NCBI GenBank assembly: GCA_009809945.1
Contig: WTPW01002567.1
Location: 11,683 to 75,682 of the forward strand
Length of the DNA: 64,000 nucleotides
Direction: 5' to 3'
Origin: Gigaspora margarita
Lineage: Eukaryota; Glomeromycota; Glomeromycetes; Diversisporales; Gigasporaceae
Shown: positions 24,336 to 35,292 of the stretch, piece after piece
How the letters are laid out: the number at the start of each line of letters is the position of its first letter
Numbering within the stretch: position 1 is the stretch's first letter
Translations under genes and position numbers: made by a program
Notes under the pieces: model-generated
The model's database searches: none
The model's input: the letters and a program-made list of their open reading frames with translations, nothing else
Told to the model about the DNA's origin: nothing

Positions 24336-25359
24336 GTCATACCAAGGATGTGTTTGACTAATATTTTCGAAATGTTTCGAAATGTTTCGATGATTGTAGT
24401 ACAAAATCAGATTAGATCTTTGTTTATTTTTTTTTATTTATAATTTAGATCTTCTATCAATTTTGTTTTTTTTTGTTTCGTTTCCTTTCGTTTCCTTTTG
24501 TTTCTTTTCGTTTAGTATCGTTTTGTTTTATTTGTTTTTTCATTTTTTTTGTATTTTTTTTTCTTTTATTATTTTTTTTTATTTTATTTCTACAAAAATA
24601 CTTTTTGACACTTTGCAAGAAATCTAGCGACTTTCTGACACCTTGTGCAAGGCAACGCAATGTTGTTGTTCTAGTTGGTGTGTTGTAGTTGGTGTCGTTG
24701 TTGGTGTCGTCGTTGGTATTGTCGCTAGCTGGTATCGTTGTTGTTCTTGTAAAATGGCTTTACCTTTCTCGGTGTTTTTGTAGATGGTATTGTTGTGGGT
24801 AGTCCGTTTGTTTTTCTTCTCTTGCGTTCGTATGGGGTGGTCTTGCTCGTTTCTCTTGCATTTGTACAGGGTGGTTTTGCTCATTCTCTTGCATTCTTTA
24901 GGGGTCGTATTGGGTAATTTTTTTCGTTTCTCTTGCGTTTGTATGGGGTGGTATAACACTAACACTTCTGAGAAATAGTTTTTTTTTGTTTTTTTTTAAC
25001 TTCTTTACTATTTTTTTTAGAAAGTAGCGAATAGAAGCGAATATAAGTGACTATAAGCGAATATGTGCGAATATAAGCGAAGATAAGCGAATATAAGCGA
25101 ATGTAATAGTTTATTTTTTTTGGTTTCATTTTTTTTTCGTTATTTTTTTCGGGTTCGTTTTTTGTTTTTTGTTCTTTTTTTTACTTATTTTTTTAATTTT
25201 ATTTTATTTTATTTATTCCTTACTTCTTTCAGAACTTTGCAAGAAAACGACGTAACTATTCTGGCACTTTACAAGAACACCAATTCTAACTTTTCCAGGA
25301 CTTTGCAAGAAGTAGCGAATATGTGCGAATATAATCGAATATGGGCGAATATGGGTGTA
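24336..25359. repeat. 1-kb repeat, first tandem copy
   Basis: This begins GTCATACCAAGGATGTGTTT and is repeated from 25361 at an offset of exactly 1025 bp. It contains TTTCGAAATG repeats, T-rich tracts with TTTCGTTTCC, CTTTGCAAGAA motifs and an AAGCGAATAT minisatellite (25028-25105). The short frames on either strand are translations of these tracts. The last ~90 bp differ from the second copy and stop at an N (25360). Confidence 0.85.
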
Positions 25360-25360
25360 N

Positions 25361-26384
25361 GTCATACCAAGGATGTGTTTGACTAATATTTTCGAAATGT
25401 TTCGAAATGTTTCGATGATTGTAGTACAAAATCAGATTAGATCTTTGTTTATTTTTTTTTATTTATAATTTAGATCTTCTATCAATTTTGTTTTTTTTTG
25501 TTTCGTTTCCTTTCGTTTCCTTTTGTTTCTTTTCGTTTAGTATCGTTTTGTTTTATTTGTTTTTTCATTTTTTTTGTATTTTTTTTTCTTTTATTATTTT
25601 TTTTTATTTTATTTCTACAAAAATACTTTTTGACACTTTGCAAGAAATCTAGCGACTTTCTGACACCTTGTGCAAGGCAACGCAATGTTGTTGTTCTAGT
25701 TGGTGTGTTGTAGTTGGTGTCGTTGTTGGTGTCGTCGTTGGTATTGTCGCTAGCTGGTATCGTTGTTGTTCTTGTAAAATGGCTTTACCTTTCTCGGTGT
25801 TTTTGTAGATGGTATTGTTGTGGGTAGTCCGTTTGTTTTTCTTCTCTTGCGTTCGTATGGGGTGGTCTTGCTCGTTTCTCTTGCATTTGTACAGGGTGGT
25901 TTTGCTCATTCTCTTGCATTCTTTAGGGGTCGTATTGGGTAATTTTTTTCGTTTCTCTTGCGTTTGTATGGGGTGGTATAACACTAACACTTCTGAGAAA
26001 TAGTTTTTTTTTGTTTTTTTTTAACTTCTTTACTATTTTTTTTAGAAAGTAGCGAATAGAAGCGAATATAAGTGACTATAAGCGAATATGTGCGAATATA
26101 AGCGAAGATAAGCGAATATAAGCGAATGTAATAGTTTATTTTTTTTGGTTTCATTTTTTTTTCGTTATTTTTTTCGGGTTCGTTTTTTGTTTTTTGTTCT
26201 TTTTTTTACTTATTTTTTTAATTTTATTTTATTTTATTTATTCCTTACTTCTTTCAGAACTTTGCAAGAAAACGACGTAACTATTCTGGCACTTTACAAG
26301 AACACAAATTCTAACTTCTCCGGCACTTTGCAAGAAGTAGCGAATATGAGCGAATATAAGCAAATATAATAGTTTATTTTTTTT
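25361..26384. repeat. 1-kb repeat, second tandem copy
   Basis: By eye this copy is identical to 24336-25270 across roughly 930 bp, and diverges only in the final portion (GCACTTTGCAAGAAGTAGCG region). The single N directly before it points to a join between contigs. Confidence 0.85.
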
Positions 26385-26906
26385 GTTTTCATTTTTTTTT
26401 CGTTATTTTTTTTTTGGTTTCGTTCTATTTTTTTTGTCATTTTTTATAATAATATATAATAAAATATGTAATATTTAAAATATAATATATAATAAATAAA
26501 AAAAATAAAATTTTATATTAAATTGCGAAAACTTGCGAATATTGTATATTTAATTTAAAATAATTTATAATAAAAAAAAAATTTTTTATAATAAATTGCG
26601 AAAACTTGCAAAAACTTGCGAAAATCTGTAAAACGTTCAGGTGATGGGTATCGATATATATTTAACCGGTTAGTAATCGATGTATATCAATTTCAAATTT
26701 ACTATGCCGTAAATGTTCGTAATTATTACACCTGCCTAATACTCCGTAGTTACTATAGTGTAAACTTGCGTAATTATTACCCCTACGTAATCCTCTAAAC
26801 TAATCGTAAGTTTTCTTAAGTTTACACCTGCGTAAAAACTTGCGAAGGTTTACGCATATTTTTTTTGCTGATGATGCATACAAAAATTACTAATTAATTA
26901 GGCCAC
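26385..26906. other. AT-rich DNA with CTTGCGAAAA repeats
   Basis: Poly-A/T tract, then repeated CTTGCGAAAACTTGCAAAAA and GTAATTATTACACCTGCG-like motifs. The 60-codon frame at 26616-26798 is built from these repeats and is not called. Confidence 0.4.
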
Positions 26907-27358
26907 ACAAACTTATACTATTGGTTTTCATATCCCGACTGGGTCAGTGAGGTAGAATTTTGAAATTTTAATTTTTTAATATATTAGCCAATAGAAATTT
27001 TCTATTTATTATTATACGAACAAAGCGAATTTTTAATATAGTAAAGATTATCAATCAATTACATATATAAATAATGATAACAAATATAAAACTTTAACTT
27101 TTACTAAAACGTGCCTATGGTGTTATTGATTAGTGCAATATGTTCTAAAAAAACAAAGTTAGCCTGTATAACAGTATAAAGAATAAAGTTTAAATTTTTG
27201 ACGTATGAAATTTTTTATTGGGTATCTGGGTTGTAAAAAAATAAAATTTTTAAATAAAATTTTTTTTATTAAAAAATTTTTTTAAAAAAAATTAAAATCT
27301 GTGTCGCCGGGTCACGAAAGGTTACTTGGTAATATGAAAACCAATAGTATAAGTTTGT
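26907..27358. mobile_element. TIR element (452 bp)
   Basis: The inverted ends read ACAAACTTATACTATTGGTT and continue to TTTTCATAT in both arms (28 bp perfect). Weaker pairing continues through GACTGGGTCA. AT-rich and non-coding. Confidence 0.75.
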
Positions 27359-27359
27359 A

Positions 27360-28060
27360 TAGCCTTAGTGGAATTAAAATTAAAAATCAAAGTTTACAAA
27401 ACAAATGATATAAATACTTAATTACTATTATATAATGCCTTCAAATTGGCCACAAATACAAAAACTGGTTATAATTAAGTGGAATTAAAAGTAGCAAAGA
27501 ATCGTTATTAATTGATGGAATTAAAATCAGTAAACGAGTTAAACAAGTAACAAACAAAGAGCATAAATATTTAATTACTATTATATGATACTACTATATT
27601 CAAATCATTTCATTTGCAGATATTATTAGTTTAGTCCATAAGTATAAGTAGTACCAGTAGTCTTATATCTAGCTAAAAGTAATATCATAACTTTGAAAAT
27701 AAATTAAAATTTAAATACGGTTAAAAGCAGAAAATTATATTTACAAACTAAGATATAAATTTTTATTTACCATTATAATGCTTTTACAAATATTTATTCA
27801 CATTAATTACTTCAGTCAATAAGACCATTATTACTTAGTAAAATAAGATCAAGACATAATAAATTCTTAATTATTGTACCTTTCAAATCGTTTTGGCCAT
27901 AAGTACTATATAAAAACTAGGTATTATTTTAAAAGCGGCAAATTAAGTTTACAAAAAAAAGAATAGAATTTTATTTACCGTTTCATAAGACTTCAAATAA
28001 TTTATTCATATTTAACCACTTAGCTAGTAGGTTTAAAGATCATGATTTTAAATGCTTCAT
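27360..28060. repeat. Diverged ~110-bp tandem repeats, block 3
   Basis: This continues the GTGGAATTAAAA / AGCATAAATA / TATAATGC unit of blocks 1 and 2. Units are heavily mutated. From 28061 to 28311 the DNA is AT-rich without visible features. Confidence 0.55.
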
Positions 28061-28314
28061 TAATATTATTTGCATCTATGAATTTTGGTATTTAGTACAA
28101 TAACGCTTACGAATTTAGCTTCTGGTATTATTTTCAAGCATAATATATTTTTAAAGATCTAGATGCTAAAAAACAACTACTGATTTGCTGTAAATTAAGT
28201 TAAAAACTAAACATATTGATTCAATTTATAGTCTAATTAATATAAGGTTTACTTAGTAAATGCCATGTGCTTACAAAGTAAAACTTATCAAAAAGAAATA
28301 TCGATATTTAATAA

Positions 28315-28465
28315 GGGAAGTGACAAAAATCAGGTGATTTTTTAGGGGGGGAGGAGGTAAAAAAAGTTGAAATTATATATAAGAACCTGACTATATATAT
28401 ATTAAAAAAAAAGAGTGAGAGTAGACCTCTGATAAAAAATAATCAGGTGATTAATGACATGGCCC
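28315..28465. mobile_element. PIF/Harbinger-like MITE, copy 2
   Basis: This 151-bp element starts GGGAAGTGACAAAAATCAGG and ends with the complement of GGGCCATGTCATTAATCACC, with TAA on both sides (28312-28314, 28466-28468). It shares GGGAGGAGGT-AAAAAAA with copy 1 at 19070-19226. Confidence 0.7.
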
Positions 28466-28875
28466 TAATTGCATAATCAAGAGCCTATAGTTTCTCTCTA
28501 TTGTTTGTGCTACTTTAATACTATATTTGGTTAAAAATTTTATAACTTCTTATAACTCAAAAATTTTAATTCGAGTTTTGTACATATGTGATCTGCATCA
28601 CATTCTAATAATAGAAATTCTCTGATTAACTAGTAGATCATCAATTAAATATTATTATTTATAGTTTAAAATACTATATTAATTTATATAATATATTTTA
28701 AGAAGTAACAAAAACAGATAATTTTTTAATAAAATCATGCTTTAAATTAGATTATATATATACTAGGAATTGGGAACCGATATGAGTCCGAAGCGTAAAA
28801 TTTAAAATAAAATTTGATTATTCAATTAAATCACTTAATTCTCAAGCTTCTATTGTTTGCAAATTTTTTTAAAAC

Positions 28876-29212
28876 TTTGATCGATGATGACTTGGCACCC
28901 ACATAACCAAATTCGATGAAAATTCTTTTTTTCGAATTCTGCAGTTCTGTAGAATTCAAATAAAAAAATTTTTATTGAATTTGGTCATGTAGGTGCCAAG
29001 TTATCTTCGATTAAACTGTATTGGAGTTTTTGGCGCAGTTTCTATGTTTAAAATTCTCTAAAATTTTGATTGAAGATAACTTGGCACCCACTTGACCAAA
29101 TTTGAAAAAAAATTTTTATTCAAATTTTACAGTTCTGTAGTATTCGAATAAAAAAATTTTCATCAAATTTGGTCAAGTGCGTGCCAAGTTATTTATCTTC
29201 AATCAAAGCTGC
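28876..29212. repeat. Two tandem palindromic units
   Basis: Units at about 28876-29019 and 29064-29212 each pair AACTTGGCACCCAC..ACCAAATT with its complement around a CAGTTCTGTAG loop. The linker TTTTTGGCGCAGTTTCTATG / TTTTTAGCACAGTTTCTATG is repeated after each. Non-coding. Confidence 0.7.
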
Positions 29213-29229
29213 ATTAAATTTTTAGCACA

Positions 29230-29758
29230 GTTTCTATGTAATAGCCCTGCTGTCAGTTGGCAAAATCTGTACAGAGTAACTTCTCGATTACATGTGGAAC
29301 TATTCAACAAGATACTATAATAATTTCCAATTTCTTTAATTTATTACATAATCACAATTATATAATTTTTTTATAACATGATCTCATAATTATACAGTTT
29401 TTTTTATTATATGATCTTATAATTACACAATTTTTTTTTAATTTTTATAGCACGATTATTTACAAAAAAAAAAAAAAACAACTAACTCTAACAACCCAAC
29501 TACTAATACTATCATGTACTACAACTACCAAGACCAACTGCCTAAATACGATGTATCAATATATCAATAACAAGATATACAAAAACTACAACTACTATTA
29601 ATTCCAAGACTTAATATGATATATTGACATATTGAAAACAAGCTTCAAGAATAACAATACCGAAGGTTCGAATAATGACAATGTTGAAGATTAAAAACCA
29701 CAAACGAAGGTCAAACAACACCAAAACAATATATGAAACAAAATCAAAAAAATGAAAA
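29230..29758. other. AT-rich DNA, no gene
   Basis: Runs of TTATATAATTTTTT and a CAACTACCAAGACCAAC-type pyrimidine/purine stretch. The minus-strand 71-codon frame at 29611-29826 overlaps the SINE head and is not called. Confidence 0.4.
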
Positions 29759-30560
29759 ATGTCCTGCGGGTCGATAGCGTAGTGGTTGCGCTCCCAGGAC
29801 ATTAGCCGTTCCTCACGCAAGGTCACCGGTTCAAGTCTTACGAAAGACTGAAGAATATTAATTTCTACGTTTGGCCATGAGACGGATATACTTGAACTAG
29901 GATACTAGGACCACGTATAGCGGCACAGCCACTTAAGAAAATTTCTTCAGGTTGGGTCCCTAATTAGGAAAAGGTAAATCTGGTTAAATCCCCCAGTTGA
30001 AACAGAATGGATCAGCAGATTACGGTCAGCTGGACATATAAAGAAAAAGGTAAATCTGGTTAAATCCCCAAGTTGAAACAAGATAGATTAGCGGATTATG
30101 GTCAGCTAGACTTAATGAACACAAGGCTTATTCTGGTTAAATCCCTCGGTGAAAGCGGGTCAACAGGTTATAAACTGGTTGGAACAATTAGGAAAGTCCC
30201 TCGAAGAAAAACTGGTCCTTAACCAAACTTGGAAGGAAGTACCTGGGGCAGACGAAAAAAGGCTCTATACAAGCATGCCGACGGAGTCACTTAACTCCTT
30301 AAAGTTAATCTATGGACGCCAACGAACAGGCGAGGCACACCGGGTGACGGGCCTGCTGGACTCAGCCAAGGAAATCAGAAGAAGGAGGGAAGGGGCAAGT
30401 TAGACTTCGTAGGACAATACAATAGATTAGGGAAAAAGTTGTAACACACAATATAGGGGACCTGTGGGGTCTTTGTGATCACTGAATATTGGTTAATAAA
30501 AGACCGCAAACAGCAGATTCAGGAGATTGTGCCCGAATAATTTAAAAAAAAAAAAAAAAA
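29759..30560 (+). mobile_element. tRNA-headed SINE-like retroposon
   Basis: The 5' head CCTGCGGGTCGATAGCGTAG matches a pol III box A (TAGCGTAGTGG), and GGTCACCGGTTCAAGTC at 29820-29836 matches box B, with tRNA-like spacing. The body has tandem ~77-bp units starting GGTAAATCTGGTTAAATCCC (about 29974 and 30050). The 3' end is a poly-A tail of about 20. At roughly 800 bp it is long for a SINE. No clear TSD. The head is nearly the same as in the minus-strand element 37529-38260, but the bodies differ. The 84-codon frame inside (30149-30403) is not a recognised protein. Confidence 0.75.
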
Positions 30561-30810
30561 AAATTAGTTTTAAAAAAAAACAAAATGAAGCAAATACCAA
30601 AACAAACAACCTAGAAAAAAAATTAGCCCAAAACCTCCATTAAATAGCAAAGCCTAAAATCACTAACAAAAACCCAAAACTTCTTTACAAGTGACAGTAC
30701 AGAAAGTGCAAAAAATTGAAATCACTAACATCACAGAAATGACAAAAGTCCATAATCTTCATAGTCTATAAAGCCAGAAACCTTGTATTCTATAAATGAT
30801 AGTAAAAAAC
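30561..30810. other. AT-rich DNA, no gene
   Basis: A-rich sequence immediately after the SINE tail. Nothing recognisable. Confidence 0.35.
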
Positions 30811-30991
30811 AGGACCCCGAAATATATATAGATAGGTCAGGTTAATTATAGGGTTACTAAAAAAGGAAAGATCTGCAGAAAAAACTTCAAAAATAAGCAA
30901 AAAAATTACTATAAATAGAAAAGATCTGCATAAAAAACCTCAAAAATAAGCAAACTCATACTTGACCTATCTATGTATATTTCGGGGTCCT
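30811..30991. mobile_element. hAT-like MITE (8-bp TSD)
   Basis: This 181-bp element has inverted ends AGGACCCCGAAATATATATA and the complement of AGGACCCCGAAATATACATA. It is flanked by a perfect 8-bp TSD, TAAAAAAC (30803-30810, 30992-30999). The centre repeats AAAGATCTGCA-AAAAAC twice. Confidence 0.85.
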
Positions 30992-31259
30992 TAAAAAACC
31001 CAGAATCTCTATAATACAGGCACCAAAATGATGAAAATGATAATATACAACTATCTGAACCCACAAAAATTATTAGTTCAATCTAAAAAAGAAAAAAAGC
31101 AACAAACAAAACCACTTATTTCACAATATTCGGTGTTCCGCAAGACTTGTTCCAATCTCTTACACGATTTATAGTAATGCAAACCTACAAAAGAAATAAG
31201 TATTTTAAATAAAATACAAATAATGAAAAAAAAACAAACAGACAATGAAAAAAAACTTA

Positions 31260-31700
31260 GCTTGCACGATCTGGTTTATATCAGCAAAATAAATATACGA
31301 AATCTTTTGAAAGAAATTGCATGCCGAAATCTTTCGAAAGAATTGCGACTGACGTGAAATCTTTCGAAAGAATCGCAATCTTTTGAAAGATTTTGGTATG
31401 CATTTCTTTCGAAAGATTTCGAAAGAAATTTCGAAATATTTCGAAATGTATTGCGAAATATTGCGAAATAGGGCAAATAAAAACAATGCAACCCTGTACC
31501 TAATTTGTACCTAATTTGTACCTAATTATCCTCTCCGGGTTGCAGGAGGTAATTTTTTGCATATTATCACAATATTTCGCAATTTTTCGCAAAATTTCAA
31601 AATTTTTTAAAAAAAATAAATAAACGATATACATATTCACATAATCATGCTTTTGCAAATTTTTGATCGTTTTCACAGGTTTTCGCATTGTTTNNCATTT
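31260..31700. repeat. TTTCGAAAGA hairpin repeats
   Basis: Dense inverted and direct copies of CTTTCGAAAGATTTCG and TTTCGAAATATTTCG, plus a triple ACCTAATTTGT at 31497-31523. Minus-strand frames here are repeat translations. Confidence 0.6.
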
Positions 31701-31839
31701 TAATATAAAATTTTATATNTTTTTATTTATTATTATACATTATATATTTTAAATTTATTTTAAATTAAATATACATTTTTATTCAATATTACATATTTTA
31801 TTATATATTATTATACATATATTATACAAAAAAAATGAA

Positions 31840-32990
31840 AAAACGACGAAAAAAAATGAAACCAAAAAAAAATTGAAAAAAACAAACCTGAAAACGAAAA
31901 AAACAGTATTTAAAATACTTTCGCACTTCTTCGCATATAATTCCATAAAAAACTAGCCCTATATGCTTATTTTCGCTCATCCCAGTTAGCTATTATTTTG
32001 CTTCTTTGTTTTAACTATCGTTTCGCTTTGGCTATTCTTTTGTTTTCACTATTATCTTTATTTTGCTCTTCTTTTTAAATACTTCCTAAAAATAGTAGAG
32101 AAGTGAAAAAATAAAAAAAACCTACTTTTCAAAAGTGTTGGTATTCCCAAAAAATCTAGTTTGTTTTTGCAAAGTGCCAGAGAAGTTAGAGTTAGTATTC
32201 TTGTAAAGTACCAAAAAAGTCAGATCNTTTTCTTGCAAAGTTCCAAAGAAAGTCAGGAATAAATAAAAAAAAATTAAAAAATAAGTAAAAAAAAGAAAAA
32301 CAACCAAAAAACAAAAATGTAAGCAAACTAAATAAAAAAAACGAAGACCCAAATCTCTATTTCCCTAAAGTAAGAGTTCGTTTCTTGCAATTTAGAAATT
32401 GTCAAAGGTTTCGAAATGTGCTGGAATAAATAAAAAAATAAAAATTTAAGAAATAAGTAAAAAGAAAACAAACAAAAAAAACAGAATGTAAGCAAACTGA
32501 ATAAAAAAATAAAACCCAAATCTCCATTTCTCTAATGTAAAGAGGCGTTCTTGAAAATTGCTAGAGAAAGAGCAATTGTGTATTTTTGCAAAGTTTCGAA
32601 GAGCTGCGCAAAGTGGTGAAAAGTCGTTGGATTTCTTGTAAAGTGCTAGAGAATTTAGAGTTAGTGTTTTTGTAAAGTATAGAAATAAAATAAAAAAATT
32701 AAAAAATAATAAATAAAAAAAAAAGAAAGAACAAAACAAAACTAAATGAAACAAAACGAAACCAAAAAAAAATAAACTGAAAATGAAAAAACAATGTAAA
32801 AGTAATAAAAGATCTAAATTATAAACAAAAAAAGATTAATCGGATCTTGTACTACGATCATCGAAACATTTCGAAACATTTCGAAATATTTTGAAAATAA
32901 TAGTCAAACGCATCCTTGGTATGATCTAGGGTACAGACTTACTGATTTAGCTTGATTTTCCAGTTCTAAAAGATTTCGAAACAATTCGAA
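31840..32990 (-). repeat. Diverged inverted homologue of the 24.3-26.6 kb repeat
   Basis: The minus strand of this interval follows the same order as 24336-26384: TTTCGAAA block with GGATG(C/T)GTTTGACTA, T-rich tracts, then CTTTGCAAGAA motifs and CACTTTGCAAAAAC. It therefore belongs to the same repeat family in opposite orientation, with many differences. The minus-strand frames are incidental. Confidence 0.6.
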
Positions 32991-32997
32991 ATATTAA

Positions 32998-33130
32998 AAA
33001 AAAAGAAGAGAAAGAAAAGGAGAAAGAAGAAAAAAGAGAGAAAAAAAAGGGAAAGGAGAAAAAAAGAAAGAGAAGAGAAAAAAAGGAAAAAGAGAGAAAA
33101 AAAGGGAGAGGGGAGTAAAAAATAGTACAA
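32998..33130. repeat. Purine (GA) tract
   Basis: About 125 bases of nearly uninterrupted A and G on the plus strand, followed by long T-tracts at 33137-33175 and 33240-33257. Low-complexity DNA. Confidence 0.85.
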
Positions 33131-33240
33131 AACGCTTTTTTTTTTTTTTTTTTTTTTTAAGTTTTTTTTTTTTTCCTATGCTAGTTTTCTTTAGCTTGTC
33201 TTTCTCTTTAATTTTAGTATACTTTTTTTTGAAATTTTAC

Positions 33241-33720
33241 TTTTTTTTTTTTTTTTTACCTGGTGATTCAAAACACTATGTAATTGTTAAAGCAAAAGGA
33301 AAAAAAACAATGTAAAACTATATAGAAGATCTAATTTATAAACAAAGATCTGATCTGATCTTGTAATACAGAATTTGTAGATTAATTTCGATACATAATA
33401 CAAAATTTTGAACTATTTCGAAAATATAGTTCAATGCGTTCTTGGCATGACCCAGGTTACATATCCTGATCCAGCTGATCCAGCTGATCCAGCCAGTTCT
33501 AAAATATTTCGAATTATTTCGATTACAAAATATTTCGAAAAATATTTCAAATCCATTTTTGAAATATTTTGAAACTATTTTCGAAACATTTCGAAAGTTA
33601 AAATATTTTCGAAATATTTTGAAATATATTGCGATATGCGAAATCTTTCGAAAGATTTTGCAGTAATGCAAGATCTTTCGAAAGATTTCGGTACTATAAA
33701 TTTGCTGATGTAAGAAAGCA
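33241..33720 (-). repeat. Third copy of the TTTCGAAA repeat family
   Basis: After the ACCTGGTGA end shared with position 15, the sequence runs through GATCTGATCTGATCTTGTAA, TTCGAAAATATAGTTCAATG, GCATGACCCAGGTTACA and a triple CTGATCCAG (33469-33495). It then has TTTCGAAA hairpins. The order corresponds to 32830-33000 and 24300-24430. Confidence 0.55.
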
Positions 33721-34196
33721 AAGAAACAAAAAAAAACCTATTTATAAGTTTCTGATTCTAGCAACAAAAAAAAGTTAATTCAAGTTCAAAGAGAAAAAAG
33801 TAACTAAAAAAATTATTTATCTCATGAAATCCTGAAATTACAGTACAAATTTCTAGCGAAGCTTAAAAGAAAAAAATAATTAAATGCAAAAAAAATTTTT
33901 TTTTACAATCTGTAATATTTACCACCAAAAAAAATTAACGAAAAATTTTTTTACCCAAATTTGATATATAGACAGTTTGTTGATCAAAATAGTTCTGTAT
34001 CATGCATCACGCGTGCGAACAGACATGAATTTTCAAAATTATGTTTTTGATGCAATAGCTTCAAAAAAATCAAAAATGTAACTATTGATGCATCAAAAAC
34101 GTAACTTTTGTATCACTATATGTAAACTTTAAAAGCTCCACTATGCTCCAGACAATAGTCTATATAATATATAGTTGATTTTTTTTTAAATATATA

Positions 34197-34563
34197 GGCC
34201 CTCAAAAGTAGAAACCAAACAATTTGACAATTTTTGAAAATTAACCTGTTTGATTAATCAAATGTAAAATTTAAGGCTCAATCTTTTTTACTTAATAATG
34301 GAAGCCTGATCATTTAATAAATTTTTGCAATACAATAATTAAAAGCTTTTGATACTATAATTTAAAAATAGATTTACTGAAATTTACCATTAGTAATACA
34401 AGTATTATATAGATCTACAGATCTAATAACCCTGTTTAAACAGGTTTTTAATTATGAATAAGTTATTTTAGATTGTTTTGATTTTGTATAACAAAATAGT
34501 TTTTGCTGATTTTCTCAAAACTCGTTATCGGCCAAATTGTCTGGTTTTTACTTTTGAGAGCCC
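34197..34563. mobile_element. TIR element (about 367 bp)
   Basis: The left arm GGCCCTCAAAAGTAGAAACC is mirrored on the right by the complement of GGGCTCTCAAAAGTAAAAAC. Both continue to ACAATTTG, with ATATAT-type flanks. Non-coding. Confidence 0.65.
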
Positions 34564-35060
34564 ATATATTCTTTAAGTGCAGAGTATATTAATTCTTTTT
34601 AAAATAATAGGATGCAAGTCCTTGCTAGTAAAATACACTTTCTACAAACCTTAATGAAGGTGAAGAGAAGATATTAAGATAAAACCTTGCTATAGCAGGT
34701 TATACACTAGTTACACATAGGTGTCCATTGTGATAACCAGATGGGTTATACTCAAATAGAAGTAGTATAATTTGTATAATACAAAATATAATAAAGCATT
34801 ACTGTCAAAAAAGAAAAAAAATTCTTTTTAAAATACAAATTTAGTTTGATTCCAAGCTATATAAAGTTATAATTAACTTATATTTTAAATATAGATTTTT
34901 TTTAAGTGCAAAAATATTTTTATATAAAAAAATTTTTTAAGCTCTAATGAGCTATACTTAGAGAAAGTTGGTTATACATAATTATAAAAATCAGGTAAAA
35001 GTAGACTTTTGATAAAAAAAATTAGATAATAAATAATCTAACTCTTATTAAATTAAATAT
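34564..35060. other. AT-rich DNA, no gene
   Basis: No delimited element or coding sequence seen. AATATTTTTATATAAAAAAA tracts only. Confidence 0.35.
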
Positions 35061-35292
35061 CTATAGTGTGTGATATCTAAAGACTAAAATAATTTCAAAA
35101 ATTAATAGCTTATAATACAAAAAGAATAAAAAAAAAGCTACTAAATTGTAGCCATATTAATTTGCTACAACTTAGTGGCTTTATTTTAAAAATAATTATT
35201 ATATATTTTTGATTTATACTACTTTAAACATACTCAATTTTTATATGATACATTAAAAAATTAACCAAAATAGAACAAGTTATATGTTTTGG

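Noticed and set aside
24457..26369. Pairs of identical frames (67, 71, 113 and 64 codons) in the 1-kb repeat
   Set aside because: Translations of T-rich and TTTCGTTTCC tracts. Their duplication is due to the tandem copy, not to a gene pair.
29761..29836. Possible functional tRNA gene
   Set aside because: Box A and B motifs are present, but acceptor and anticodon stems do not close and the sequence continues into a repeat body with a poly-A tail, so it is a SINE head. The same holds for 38190-38260 and 39200-39275.
31205..33671. Minus-strand frames rich in Phe, Lys and Ile
   Set aside because: Low-complexity translations of TTTCGAAA repeats and T-tracts.
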